Source: Rhizopus sp. PT2906
Taxonomy: Eukaryota; Mucoromycota; Mucoromycetes; Mucorales; Rhizopodaceae
DNA: 64,000 bases
Direction: 5' to 3'
Assembly: GCA_025529335.1 (NCBI GenBank)
Contig: JAMYHX010000120.1
Location: 88,701-152,700 of the forward strand
Positions 1-12,093 of the stretch are shown here, piece by piece; within the stretch, counting starts at the first letter, position 1; each line of letters opens with the position of its first letter. A program made the translations under genes and the position numbers. A model generated the notes under the pieces. It did not search any database. It worked only from the letters and a program-made list of their open reading frames with translations, and was not told where the DNA came from.

Positions 1-1556
1 CAAGAAGGAGTTGGTAGGCTTGTTGCCCTTAAAGATCTTATGAGGAACAATGTTTTCGACCACATTGGCTCCCATCTCAGCGCGAACTTGTTCTTCGTTC
101 TTACCAACCATCAAGGCTTCGGTTTGGGCAAAGAAATTGGAAAGCAAGATGTCATGATGTAAACCGTTGCGAATGGGGTTGTGTGTCTCTACGGGAGCAA
201 GGAAGTCACAAGGAATCAATTTGGTACCTTGGTGAATAAGCTGATAGAATGCATGTTGACCATTAGTACCAGGCTCACCCCAGATTATAGGACCAGTTTG
301 TGCCTCGACCTCAGCACCAGAGCGAGAAACGTATTTACCGTTGGATTCCATGTTACCCTATTGTATCCTCATTAAAATGTGTACTTTATATAGTCTTAAT
401 ATTTACCTGTTGGAAGTAAGCAGCGAATCGGTGCATGTATTGATCATAAGGAAGGATAGCTTCAGTTTGAGCACCATAAAAGTTGTTATACCAGATACCA
501 ATGAGGGCCATCAATACAGGAATATTGTCCTCAAGAGGAGCAGTTAAGAAGTGTTGATCCATTTCATAACCACCACGAAGAAGTTCCTCAAAGTTGTCAT
601 AACCAATAGTGATTGCAATGGACAAGCCAATAGCAGACCAGAGAGAGTAACGACCACCGACCCAATCCCAGAACTTGAACATGTTCTTTGGATCAATACC
701 AAATGCTGTGACTAGCTTTGTGTTTGTAGAAAGTGCAACAAAGTGTTTAGCGATATGGCTGGCCTAGAAAATTAGAAATTCAGTTGATCAATATCATGAT
801 AAGATCACCTTGGTAAAGAAACACGTCATTTTATATACTTACATCCTTTGCAGTAGCCAAGAACCAATCTTTAGCGGATTCAGCGTTAGTCATGGTTTCT
901 TGAGTCGTGAAGGTCTTTGAGGCAATGATGAACAGAGTTGTTTCGGGATTAAGGTACTTGATAACTTCAGCAAGGTGAGTACCATCAATATTGGAGACAA
1001 AGTGAGCCTTCAAGCCTTCCTTTGCATAAGATTTTAATGCTTCAGTGACCATGACAGGACCAAGGTCTGAACCACCAATACCAATGTTGACGATATCCGT
1101 AATAGTCTTGCCAGTGTAACCCTTCCATTCACCCGAGCGAATGGCTTCGGAGAATTCCTTCATGTGAGCCAATACTTCACGAACTTCAGGCATAACGTCA
1201 ACACCATTATCATAGATGGGTTTGTCGGAAAGGTTACGAAGAGCAACATGAAGGACAGCACGGTCTTCAGTGAAATTGATATGTTCACCAGTGAACATCT
1301 TTTCACGCATTTCTTCCACCTTGGCTTCCTTGGCTAACTCGAGCAAGAGACTGAGAGTTTGGTCAGTGACGCGATTTTTAGAGAAATCAAAGAGGATAGA
1401 GGTGTTTGTCTTATCAGAGCCCTTAAAGATGCGATGATACTTGGCAAAACGTTGAGGATCCTTTTCGAAAAGCTCTTTGATGACAATATTTTCTCCTTCA
1501 GCATCAAAGTGTTCTTGAAGCTTACTCCAAGCGTTCAATTTGTTTGCTAAAACCAT
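1..1556 (-). CDS. PGI1: Glucose-6-phosphate isomerase, 3' part beyond the window edge
   Basis: This enzyme interconverts glucose-6-phosphate and fructose-6-phosphate in cytosolic glycolysis. Three exons are visible: 1556-843, 763-407 and 357 to the edge. Both introns (79 and 49 bp) have GT-AG ends and keep frame. About 476 residues are present of the usual ~550, so the C-terminus lies outside. Visible motifs are NIGIGGSDLG (about residue 157, sugar isomerase fold), GGRYSLWSAIG (about 274, the classic PGI signature) and GEPGTNGQHAF (about 384, active-site region with the catalytic Glu). The ATG at 1556 gives a normal N-terminus. The region upstream (1557-1986) is TC/A-rich and is the likely promoter. 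Nothing looks damaged. Confidence 0.96.
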
Positions 1557-1986
1557 TTTTTGTATGTGTTGTTTTTATAAAAAATATAAAAGAAAGAAAG
1601 AAAAAAGGAAAAATTGGGTCAGACTTTATAGATGGGGTTGATTTTTAATAACTTTATGCTGCTGAGCCTTAAATCAGTCATCATAAAAGTAAGCAATTGT
1701 CATCGTTAGTAATCAGATATGATCAAAACAGCTTTTTTATGATAAATAAATATGTTGAACTGTAATAACTCCAAGCAACTCATTTGAGAAAGATAAAGAG
1801 ATGCTTTCCATTAAACATTAACTTTTTGTTTTTGTTTTATTTCGAGCGTCGGATTCTACTCACAACCCGTTTTATTCCCTATGCTTCTCTGCAAACGTGA
1901 TTGTAATCTTAAGCTTCCCTCTCTCTTAAAGGTGAGTGGTATTTTTAGCTTTTCATATGCAATAGTCATCATTTTATTATTCGTGT
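1557..1986. other. Intergenic, PGI1 promoter and PCC1 3' region
   Basis: This 430-bp stretch lies between the PGI1 start and the PCC1 stop, both on the minus strand. It has A/T-rich runs and a GAAAG-type tract next to PGI1 (about 1580-1605). No further coding block is supported. Confidence 0.5.
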
Positions 1987-2334
1987 CTATTGAAATGCTT
2001 CCATGGTTCGTGTCACCATGGTCAAGTATTCTAGAAATGAATTGACTGATACTCTAAGCATTTTGGTTGTATAACAATCAAAGCGTCTATACAATTGATT
2101 ATTAGGTTGATTATTTGCTTGTTTGATTTAAATTTTACACTTTTAGTATATTTCCTTCAGCTGCAATCGTCCTTTTGACTTGATCTGCCTTAAGCTCTTT
2201 GTCTACTTCAATCACCCGTGCAGCAATTGTTGCTAACCTTTCATTTGGTAAAGGAATTTCTAATGTTCTACAGAGAAATGGTTAAATTGCTGGGAATGTT
2301 GTCGTCTTTTTTATAAATACATTGTCTTGTCCAT
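1987..2334 (-). CDS. PCC1: KEOPS/EKC complex subunit Pcc1 (LAGE3 family)
   Basis: Pcc1 is the dimerising subunit of KEOPS, the complex that makes the t6A modification on tRNAs decoding ANN codons; in yeast it also affects telomeres and transcription. The gene is easy to miss because it is split into exons 2334-2321, 2267-2139 and 2086-1987, with GT-AG introns of 53 and 52 bp. Spliced, it gives exactly 80 residues plus stop, a normal size for the family. Family features are an N-terminal strand TLEIPLPNERLATIA, VDKELKADQVKRT in the middle and the C-terminal helix LRVSVNSFLEYL. Recognition rests on this pattern and on the perfect frame across both introns. It lies between PGI1 and the ATP synthase delta gene, all on one strand, with no functional link implied. 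Confidence 0.88.
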
Positions 2335-2705
2335 GTAATAAAATTTAGAGAGAGAGAGAAAGAGAGGGAGAGAAAAGATGGTAGCAGTAGTCACATATTT
2401 TCTTTCAAGACGTAGTTGAAAGGGTACACTGAAAATTCAAATCTTCACTGTCTGTCTCAGGGGGGCAGGTGTAATCTTCTTATGAGATATAGTTGAGCTA
2501 ACTATGGCCAAGCTAGTACTCTATTTTATAAATAGATTCCTCATCTTGAAAATTACTGATACAAAATAGCATTATACAACCAGTCTTCTTCTAGTCACAT
2601 CGTACACTGGTAAATATTAACAATGCTGTTTGAACAAAGACACCTAGGGCTTTTCTTTTATTGATATAGATTCCCTTATTATACAATTAACGACTTTAAA
2701 TAAAT
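2335..2705. other. Intergenic with GA-rich simple repeat
   Basis: This is the region upstream of PCC1 and the 3' flank of the ATP synthase delta gene. It holds a GAGAGA tract at about 2347-2375. I see no further gene. Confidence 0.5.
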
Positions 2706-3439
2706 TTATTTGGTCAAAGCAGTTTGGAGAGCTTCATAAACATCGGCTTCAATCTTGGCAATGGCCTTTTCCTTTTCAGAAGCAGCGTTGGCAGCATTGC
2801 GTTGAGCTTCGGCAAGGGCAGTTTGAACACGCTAAAAAGAGAAAGAGATATGTTAATATTTCTCCCAAGTCATATTTATATATATATATATATATTACTT
2901 CAAGAGAAAGTTCATCAAGAGAGACAGCTTCAACAGCATTGATGTTGAGAGAGCTATCGGGGTTAATAGTAGCAAAACCGCCAGAGACTAATTGTTTGAA
3001 TGGTTAGCCAAGTTTTATAATCAAATGTATCTATTTTACCAAAGAACTTCTTGGTGATTTCAGCGCTTTCAATGATCTCAACAACGCCAGGGTTCAATTG
3101 TTCAATGGAAGGAACGTGATTGGCAAGGATACCCATGTCACCAGAAGTGGCGGCCAAGTTAACTTGTTGAACAGCAGCACCCTTGTAGATGGCCTATAAT
3201 GAGTCCAAATGTTAAATCGAATGTTATTGTTGGTGTATATATATATGTGCATGTGTGTTGATATACCTTGTGAGGAACAACAAAGGTCAAACGAAGGGCT
3301 TCAGTAGAAGCAGGAGCTTCAGAGGCATAGAAACGAGCTAATTTGAAGCGTCAGTATATATTTCAATATAATTCATAGACAACTTACCCAAACGGGCAGG
3401 CTTGATGGCAGCGCGAGCAGATCTGGCGAGAACGTTCAT
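2706..3439 (-). CDS. ATP16: ATP synthase subunit delta, mitochondrial
   Basis: This is the delta subunit of the F1 central stalk (bacterial epsilon homologue), which couples proton flow through Fo to ATP synthesis in the matrix. Five exons and four short introns give about 160 residues. The N-terminus MNVLARSARAAIKPARL is a basic, amphipathic mitochondrial presequence. The beta-sandwich domain follows, with AATSGDMGILANHVPSIEQL (about 54-73) and SGGFATINPDSSLNI. The protein ends in an Ala-rich two-helix hairpin (ALAEAQRNAANAASEKEKA). The intron before the last exon contains a (TA)n microsatellite at about 2876-2896. The start is the first ATG and places the presequence directly before the conserved domain. 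Confidence 0.93.
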
Positions 3440-5535
3440 TCTTTAAAAAAAATTCTAGTAGAAGGGAAAAGCCCTTTTTTCAGTCTATTTTTGATATTAA
3501 GCTTGGGACAGGACTTTGAAAAAAATTCCATGCTGGCAGCGGGGGTAACCGCCAAATTGATGACGTATAAGCTCGGGTTCCACTTTAGGCGCACCATACT
3601 TTTGCACCAAAGCTAATGTATATTTCCCCCGGTTTATTTTTTGGCGATTAACTTTATTGTATACGCTATAAGAAAGTAACAATGACCCATCCTAGCTTAT
3701 TGAAATTAGTCTTGCTAAATCTAGTGAAAAAAGCTGCAAGTTCTATTGTTCTCTTTATAAAAGAAAAGTATAATATTGAAAACTTGCAAGTTTTAATTGA
3801 GGATTTTGGCTTAGAAGTATGATGATACGATGGAATAGGATGCCTTTAAGATTAAATTCAATAAGCTTGATTCTATTCATTTTCTATAAATTGAATACAG
3901 ATTGATATAGGCTTCATCAGACAGATCCAGTCTTAAGCATTAGGCAAAAAAGGCACGTAGAAATAAACTGTCTATGTGTACATTATTATAGTGTTCAGCA
4001 CAGTGGAGAGGCATCGCACTGTAAGAAAAGTAAAATCACCGTTTTGTACTGTTTTGTTAGATATTTGCAATGACGTCGGATGGTAATTCTTTCATTACTA
4101 ATACGACTTTTAACAACTTTTTCCAAATATGAAATGACCATAAAACTCCTTGAAATATATGCTCTTTTTCTTTCTTTCTTTCTTTCTTTCAAAGCAAAGA
4201 TGGAAGCTTCTTCTAGAAGCTGCCAAAGCTGTCAAAGCTTTGTCAGAAAATGCGTATTAAATAATAGGGTAATATAAAAGAGCACCGCAAAATCCAAAAA
4301 AAAAAAATGCAATACTCTTCCAAGCTGCAGAATGCTCTTTTGAAAGGAAAACTAGAGGCTGTTCAAGCAAAATGTATTATATAATTCGATTAATACGTGA
4401 ATGCTATAACCCAAAGTGGCATATAATTTATAACATAGTTTTTTTTTTACAATAGCCTTGTTTATGCCCCACCTCTCTTTATGGTTTTTATATCAGCAAT
4501 CTATAGGAATGCATTGAATATATTTATACTTTACTCACAATATGTTGTCTATTTTTGCTTTTAAAACGTGATAAAATCAAATTTACATTGCAAGTAGAAC
4601 CTTTGACCGTATAACATCTCTCTTTTACCTGACAACTTTTGGAAATTTTCTACCAAATCAATAGAACCACACTACTCACTCATAGTATTACGTCTTGTTT
4701 CATAAACAGAGATAATGACATACTCTAGCTTTACGTCCAGTGTATTGACAATAGCTGTCAAGCAATCGAGTGTTTTATTATGGCGTTTAAATGTTTTTTT
4801 TTTTTTTTTTCACTCGTTAACTCCACTGTAGCTTGGATTCTTGTGAGCTTCTCAGTGACAAGCTGGTCAACTATGCGTAATAAGAATGTGACTATATCCA
4901 TTGGCATAGATACAGTTCAATGCTGTGCATATATTCAATGTAATAACTTGAGTGATTTAGAAAAAAGTATTTTCAATGTAAATAAAGACAATTGTAAAAG
5001 TCATTTCAAGAAAAATGTATTATTCATTAAAGATTATTCCTAAAAGCCAATGTTTTGCACCAAAGAAAACCTAAAAGAGAAAGGAAAAAATGTCAGCAAC
5101 GATGTCAAAGACTTCTAAAGATTCTGGTTGCTGCTGTGACAGTAGTAGACGTACCATTGGGGTATGCATTAGCTGAACCTTGTCAATTGTCAACTAGCTT
5201 ATGTACCCCACTACGCCAGCCAGACAGCAGGAAGCGTCATCAGCAATCTGTTACAGCTGTGATCTCAGATAGCTAGTTCCCAGCTACTAGTCCCCTGTAA
5301 AAATTCCAATCGAATGTCCCGTAACTCTCCTTTTGGTTGCCTGAAAAGCTTCCAGTTGAGTGATGAAACGAGCGACTGTTGTCAGTTCAGGACACGTGTT
5401 GAGCATCATAGAAAGAGATTGCACAAAGATCCTTGAACACATAATCATCGCCTTGCTGAGCAAGTTTTATAAAAACTTACCTTGACCAAAGAGAACAACC
5501 AAAAAGGATATAAGAGCTGCTTTAGCTTATGCTAC
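3440..5535. other. Gene-poor region with simple repeats
   Basis: About 2.1 kb with no gene I can defend. It contains a (CTTT)n tract at about 4163-4190, poly-T at 4794-4810 and several short open stretches with no family resemblance. One 25-codon block from ATG at about 4308 reads smoothly but stands alone. The dispersed repeat at 5536-5757 abuts it, so part of the region may be decayed transposon. Confidence 0.45.
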
Positions 5536-5757
5536 ATATTTATATTTACCTCTGGCCTTGATCTGCTTTGACTATATGTATCTGTTTTACAACCGAACAA
5601 GACATTAGCAGACCAAAAACCTAATCATCTGTCAGGCTCTGCAGCTGCTCGCCTTGGAAGTAGAAATGACAAAGGGGAAAGCAGTAGCCGCGACATATTT
5701 TGAAAACAGAGTGAAAGAAAGATGTGCAAATTGATTGCAGACCCTTTTATTTATGTG
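5536..5757 (-). repeat. Dispersed repeat copy A, LTR-like, inverted relative to copy B
   Basis: On the minus strand this ~220-bp segment matches the plus strand of 37852-38064 at about nine bases in ten by eye. Both copies begin with a TATA-like ATAAATAAAAGGG, continue through TTTTCAAAATATGTCGCGGCT and end at GAGGTAAATATAAATAT, beyond which they diverge. A TATA-like start followed by a transcribed-looking stretch suggests a retrotransposon LTR fragment or a shared 5' exon with a splice donor. No coding function is supported. Confidence 0.75.
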
Positions 5758-5970
5758 CATATCACCTAGTCTGATAATAAGTCCATTTACATTATTTTCT
5801 TCTTTAGCTTGATTTAAACTTGTTTGGTATATGCAAACCACAATTTCTCATAATTAACACATTTGTGTTCATAACATACAATATCAAACACTGAGCAACA
5901 TAAAATATAGCATGTAAATACTGAGAGAGTACTTTATCTGTATTCTCCAATTTTGATAAGCGTCTTTATT

Positions 5971-7125
5971 TCACCAGCCAGTGGCTAAAAACTCCTTATA
6001 GACAGAGTTTGCTAATGCATAATGAACCTTTGTTGTTAAATGCAAATCATCCCACCAGACTAAGCTAAAATTAATGATACACGCAGGATTAGTGAGGCCA
6101 GAAAAGAGGCTTTATCGTACTTACTTGTCACAGTGTGACCCTCTGTTACAGGAGCTGGGTGAGCCTCTCATATTCTTGCATAGATCAGCAAAATTTTCGT
6201 AAGCATCATACAAATATACATGTAGCCCCTGATCTTTCCTTTTTTCTACTAGATCATTTATGACTTTCGCCAAATTTGCATTGTATCTCCTGACCATACT
6301 GTCAAGCTGAGCCTTTTCAGCTTGCGACAATGTGTAAAACTTGGGTAAATCATCCAGAGGGATTACATTGAGTACAAACATGTACTTTGCTTTTGATTCA
6401 TAAAGTTTACTCTAGTTTAATAAAAATACGTTAAACATTATCTTTGGCACACTTAAACACTTTTATTACCAAGCTGTTATAGAAAGAAGAGCTTACTTCA
6501 TCAATCATTATTTGAGATCGATTACTGTGCCCTTGAAATATATCATGGATATCATTCAGGCCAATCCATATAAAATGAATAGCATCAGTATGTGCTTGAT
6601 TAAAAAACCGGGAATACGCTTGTATTTGTTCACCAAGATCTTGAGTTGACCTTGGCACAATGCTCTGGGAAATGTGTTAATGAAAGGTTAGAGAATACAG
6701 TATATATTACATTATTCACTGTAGCTCCTGATCTCGCAAAATCATAAATATTCTCAGCGCTCATCATCTCCTTTAGGTATTCTATCCAAAGATGTCCATC
6801 GGACCATCTCTTTGGCTAAACAAATATAAGAAGCAAGAGACTATTAACGATTAGATTATTAATTACCAGAGCTACTGGTATTTGTGACCTAACAAAAAGA
6901 AAAAAGCAGTGTTAGCCACAGATCAACTAATTTAAAGGAAGTACTTCATTACTTTGATTTATTGTAATGATTTTTAATTGATTCATAATACATATCTGAT
7001 ACACCATAATCTGTATATGAATCACCAAATGCTACGATTGACTTGGATTGCCTGTTTAACAAGTGCTTTGGAAACATAAAAGCATTGACTATCAATGGAC
7101 ACCACAATAACAAAGATAACAACAT
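5971..7125 (-). CDS. Secreted SGNH/GDSL-family hydrolase
   Basis: A lipase/esterase-type hydrolase with the SGNH fold; the natural substrate cannot be told. The first ATG gives a signal peptide, MLLSLLLWCPLIVNA. The GDSL block follows as VAFGDSYTDYG (nucleophile Ser), then a Gly-containing block (FARSGAT), WIGLNDI with the Asn of block III, and near the C-terminus WWDDLHLTTKVH with the catalytic Asp and His three residues apart. All four catalytic elements are therefore present. At least six exons, including a 22-bp micro-exon (6888-6867), join in frame with GT-AG introns. It resembles fungal secreted acetylesterases and phospholipase-like GDSL enzymes. It is followed by a gene-poor region and preceded by a GH31 glycosidase on the same strand. 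Confidence 0.85.
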
Positions 7126-7255
7126 ATAAAAACAAAAAGAAAAAAGTAATCTGAAATATTGATGTTCTCCTCCTGCTCCTTGTTATTTATTTATTTTTCT
7201 CATGCAAAAATGTTACACACTCCTATCCAAACGGGTCATTTGTCTTTTTTATGCA

Positions 7256-9964
7256 TTATGTCTCACAGGCATTCGATCTACTCTTTGGTAATCTTATACC
7301 AAAGTATGCCAGGTTGTTGTCATCATCAACAAAGCAAGGTAGCTGTCTGCTTGCTAATGTCTGAGATGCATTTGATTCTTCGTCTGGCACTTCAAATATT
7401 AACTTCCTTGTTTCGCTCTTTATCGGACAGGTAACCCAAACAGTGTCATAATAAGGAAAATACCCGTCTTTGACAATTTCCATACCAACATGGATCTCAG
7501 TTTCTCTTTCTTCCATCCAAATGTGAATTTCTGCATATGCAGCCCCAGTTTCATGGTACAACGTCTCTCCATCATCTTCATATAATATAAGTGTTTCTCT
7601 TGTATAGTGAACATCATCCATGTGGCCAAATCGACGAGGAAATATTTGTACGCGGCGATCATCGTCAATAGAGCCATGAACATTATTCATTGCTTTTCCA
7701 AAACATATAAGTGATCCCTCCTTGACAAAAAGCGGAGCAGCTTCATCAGTGAGAGGTGCAGGCACTTTTACCCATTGGCCAGCATTCGGATCAGTCTTAT
7801 AATACGTCCCTGTTTGAAAATGATACCATGATGTGTTGGAAGGGAGATAGACTTGTCTATGTGTCTGGTCTGGTTCATATATAGGTGCCACTAGTAAAGA
7901 TGGTCCGACCATAAATTCAAATTGTTGATCATAAGTGTTGATATCATGTTGGTGCTCATACAACACGGGACGTATTAAAGGTTGTTGTTCGTAATATGCA
8001 TATCTCACGTACAATGTATACAAATAAGGGATCAGTCTATAGCGGAACTGGAGAGAAGATCGAATGACAGGCAACATTTCTGGAAACTTATACAAGAGAT
8101 TAGTATTTCTGATAAAATAGCAATGCAACGTGTTTACCATCCATAACTCTGTAATCGTGTTATCCGAGTTCCATGAATGTACACAAAACCTGGGCCAAAA
8201 TATTCCTTGTTGGACCCATCGGACGAGCATTTCTGGATCAGGTTGTGGACCAGCAAATCCTCCAATGTCATGGCCATAGCCATAAGGCATACCGCTCAAA
8301 CCTGCACCGAGGCCCATGGGTATGTTGTATTTTATAGTCTTCCAACTTGTCATATTATCGCCACTCCACGTTTGTGACACAAGCTGTTGTGCATATGGCG
8401 TTGCTGATCTCGTAATCAAAAAGGGTCGTTGAACTGGATCATGCTCTCGAAGTGCTTCATATGATGCCTGAATCATCAATAACGTCTGCAAAGGAGTGCC
8501 TACCTTTATGGTCTCTGATCTTTCTCTAGGTAATATTGGTCCAGTAATACGAGAGCCATACATTCCCGAAAAAGAATATGGGGCTACCTGATTGGCGTAG
8601 GTATCTCCATCATCTGCAGTAGTAAATTCATTATTATCCAACCATAAAAGATACCCTTTTTCCAAGAGCTCTGTCTTCAAACGAGATTTCCAGTAATTAT
8701 AACCGGATTCACTCGAAAAATCTATATAACTAGCTTTGCCTATGGTATTAGGTCCTGCTCTCCACTGCATGACTGTACTCGGCTGATCTTCGTCTGTGTC
8801 CCAAACAAATCCTTTATCAGCTTTTACTGATTCAAAATCCGGGTGACAGTGTTGTAGTAACCATGGCTTTACATTTGCAAATATTCGTATGCCTGCTTCC
8901 TTTAGTTTCTTTGAAAGTTCTTCTGGATTTGGAAATCGCTTGTGGTTCCAAGTAAAGACGCAACGATCACCATCAGCATTCACTGTGTAGCCTGAGGATA
9001 AGTGCATACCATCGCAAGGTATATCATACTTTTTACAATTCTCCACAAACTCTTCAATCTTTTTTTGAGCTTCGTCTGATTCTGCATAACCCATAGAAGA
9101 CGCAAGGTAGCCAAAAGAATAGCGAGGAGGAAGATGGCGAGGCTTGCCTATGATATATGAATATTTTTGAACTACGGAGCTAACTTTTGGTCCAAATATC
9201 ATATAGTAGTCCAAAGGGCCAGATTCGGAGTGATAATACGTGTAAGTCTTCCACATCTATGAAAAGACCGTTGGACCAAACGTGAAAAAGGAATGAGATT
9301 GTTTTTTTTTTACCGCATCAAGCTCTTGTCCGAAGTTGATTTCTGCTTTAGAAAAATTATTATAATGGACACCGTACGCATGCCTTGATTTACGCGATAA
9401 ACATATATAGAATGGACAAAATTTGTAGAGCGGATCCTGTGTTTCCGCGTCATATCCCATACAGTCGAGCCTTTCAAGTTTGAATCGTCGACCGCTCAAG
9501 TCAAACGAGCCTGTGCGCTCACCCAGTCCATAGTAAAGATTACTATCGTATTTTCGCTGATAATGCCACTTATCATCTGTTGCTTTATCATATGCATATG
9601 CTCTATAGAGTAAATCCTCTGCAAAAGGAAATTCACTTGCATCTTGTTGTTCTAAGGGATACCACTTTAGCTGGAAAGCAGGCTGCAAGGTGATAACCAA
9701 ACGCAGGTCTAATGTTTTCAGCTCAAGCGTATCTGTTAAAAGTTGACCATCCACACACGTATTGCTTAGTTTGACGTCTACAGAGTCGGTCATACAGTCA
9801 GCTTCTTTAATCTGTTGTTCTCGTTCGAGTTCTGTCAAATATTGGACACGAACGATAGATGACGTTATGAAAGCAATAACCAAGACATGGCCCTTCTCGT
9901 TTTCGAATACAAAAGGATGCTTGTTTTCTTTAAGTCGAAAGTCACTAGCTACGTGTTGCCGCAT
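7256..9964 (-). CDS. Glycoside hydrolase family 31 (alpha-glucosidase/alpha-xylosidase type)
   Basis: A retaining alpha-glycosidase. Two exons (9964-9314 and 9256-7256) are joined across a 57-bp GT-AG intron, giving about 880 residues. The first exon carries the N-terminal beta-sandwich. The second carries the (beta/alpha)8 barrel with nucleophile motif LLWLDNNEF and acid/base motif TWSGDNMTSW, then HDIGGFAG and C-terminal beta domains (ILYEDDGETLYH). Both catalytic Asp residues are kept, so it is not an obvious glucan lyase. I chose the ATG at 9964 (MRQHVASDF); an in-frame ATG at 10054 would add 30 residues that do not form a clear signal peptide, so the enzyme looks intracellular. Which GH31 activity it has cannot be decided by reading alone. 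Confidence 0.9.
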
Positions 9965-10169
9965 GGTCAAAAAGAGAGAGAAAAAGAGAGGAAAACTTGT
10001 GTCTGCCAAGGTTTGTATTACAAAAATAAAAGACACATGACTTTTGTCCTGCAAATGCGTGATTTATTTGGGACTAATCTGATCTATGCTTAAGCTTTCG
10101 GCGATGAAAGACACAGAACTGGAGAAATATCTATGATATTGTTAAAATGTTTGAATGCTTCTGCATGGT

Positions 10170-11005
10170 CTATTTTACCATAATATCAAATATAATAGTA
10201 CCTAGGCTACCAACGATCCATGGTAGGTTCTGTAATATATACGGTTTCTCTGTTGATTTAAGAAATATTGACTATGGATATGGGTTAATGCAGGTGTATG
10301 TGCAAATATATTGATGAAACTCACTAGAGTGAAAGAGAAGTTGCCAAAAAGAGCGCAAATGAACATGCCAGAACTAAGTCCCTCGGTACTTTGTGCTTTC
10401 CAGTTTTTTATAATCTGAGGAAGCCTGCTTCCAATGTAAAGTACTGCACTTGCCCATCCTATCAACCCTGACAAGGTGCTGTTGCTGTTATTAAACAAAT
10501 CGGAATTGTATGCATAACAAGAGACAACAACCACGGTAATCAATACGCTCAATCCAACAAGATTAATCCATAATGCAGATTTTTTAACTGCCATATCGGT
10601 GCTTTCATTGCTGCTTTCCTCTTGTTTTAATTTGGTATACAGTGTAACCTGTTGATAATAGATCACTTGCCATATCAGACCAATGTCTGCCACTGTGTAC
10701 CATAATGCAAGTAAAAACTACAATATGTCAATAATTTTCGGTATACATATAGTTTATTACCATAGTAAGCATCAAGTCTTCCATGACAACCCCAATCAGA
10801 TTAAATATGTCCCCTAGCAACCAAACAAACAAAAACACAATAGACAGTCCATCCCCGCTTTTTCTTTTATAGTTCTCAAATAGTTGCCTAATGTCAAATG
10901 AGCAACATGATCTAACTGGATCACTCTTATTTACGGTATGAACACAATAAGCCAAAGCAAGATCGAAGCATAACCTGCTATACTTGAAGCTTCTATTTTA
11001 TCCAT
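10170..11005 (-). CDS. PQ-loop repeat vacuolar transporter (Ypq/Stm1-like)
   Basis: A seven-helix PQ-loop protein of the family that exports cationic amino acids from the vacuole (Ypq1-3, PQLC2). Exon 1 encodes MDKIEASSIAGYASILLWL and splices into the first PQ motif, IPQLFENYKRKSGDGLS. The second PQ motif, RLPQIIKNWKAQSTEGLS, is in the third exon. The C-terminus reads YILQNLPWIVGSLGT and stops at 10170-10172. The junction between FSFTL and this last block (about 10230-10330) is uncertain: I find a frame-keeping splice (CTA to AAC) but it skips several expected residues. The start codon lies only 41 bp after the stop of the upstream ERI1-like gene on the same strand. Confidence 0.82.
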
Positions 11006-11046
11006 AAAAAGAACAAAAAAATAGAAAAAATATCTACACAAAAAAA

Positions 11047-11985
11047 TTATCTTGATTTTCTATTGCCTTGCCTTTTTTGTAATTTACAATTGGCTTTAAA
11101 TATACATCCTTCTTCATGCATACGCTTAGCAATGTAAGCTAGATTACGCGCATCGTCTAGACCACTGTGCTCTCGTCCTTTAAAGCTCATGTTTAGGTGT
11201 TCAAGCATTCCATTTATATTCTTATTCTGAGTTTGATGATAAAAGTCTTTAAAGAGCTTTCTGATATTGATCCATGGTAAAGTAAAGTAAGCCGGTCTTG
11301 GATCGATGTTGCTGTGTTCTAGCTGTTTTGTGATAAAATCACGTATATCAAATGGACCATCTATTCATCGTCAATATCTGAGGTGTGTCTTTACATTTCA
11401 TAATTACCTGTGACAAAAACTGCACTTGATGATTGAAAGAGATTGTATTTTGCAAGAAACTCTTGAAATTGATTGAGTACGTCAATAAAAATAGGGCTAT
11501 TATCAACCGTGTCTTGTGAGATCCCTGTTAGTTTCATACAAAATTCGGATAAGGTAGGATTTATTGTTGGTTTGACGTAGGATCTGAATTCATCAACCTG
11601 CAATAATAAAAAGGTTAATCAATTAAAGTGATAACCAAAAAAAAAAGAGTCAACTTACAATTTCAAAGGTTTTCCCATCCACTAAAACTACAGGAAACTC
11701 TATTATTTCATTCGCATATTTAAACCCTCCATTCTCTATACAGGTTGCTTCTACATCAAAAAACAGGTAATAGTCAAAAGGTTGTTTACTAGAGCCTTGT
11801 TAGATCTAGTCTCAAGACGTCTTCCTTTTGTTTTACTTTATTTTGGGTTCTTCTTCTTCTTCTTCTTTTTTCACTTCCTTGGCCTCTTTTTTTGCCTTCT
11901 TCAGTCTTTCTTTTAGCTTTGTTTTATTTCCTTTTGTGCTTAGACCTAATTGTTCCAAGGCTAATCTCAGTTCTTCTACTTTCAT
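11047..11985 (-). CDS. ERI1-like 3'-5' exoribonuclease with N-terminal SAP domain
   Basis: A DEDDh-family exoribonuclease. ERI1 proteins trim 5.8S rRNA and histone mRNA ends and modulate small-RNA pathways. The N-terminus (residues 1-35, VEELRLALEQLGLSTKGNK) is a SAP nucleic-acid-binding motif, followed by a Lys/Glu-rich linker. Then come FFDVEATC (Exo I, Asp and Glu), the GPFDIRDF block (Exo II) and HSGLDDARN (Exo III, with His and Asp). SAP plus exonuclease is the standard ERI1 order. Several short introns interrupt it. Length is close to 270 residues, shorter than human ERI1. It may matter to the RNA-silencing systems known in Mucorales, which is inference. Confidence 0.87.
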
Positions 11986-12093
11986 TTAATATATAAAAAA
12001 AGAAGAGCAAAAGTTTTGTTCTCCGTAGAGTTAAAATTCAGGTCCTGTTTCTTTTCTCTCTTTTCTTTCATTAAATGATCTTTACGATAAAGT

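Noticed and set aside
3497..3682. A 61-codon minus-strand open frame upstream of ATP16
   Set aside because: It begins at TTG, not ATG, and shows no family likeness or intron evidence.
7256..9964. GH31 enzyme as an alpha-1,4-glucan lyase
   Set aside because: Lyases replace the acid/base Asp; here TWSGDN keeps it.
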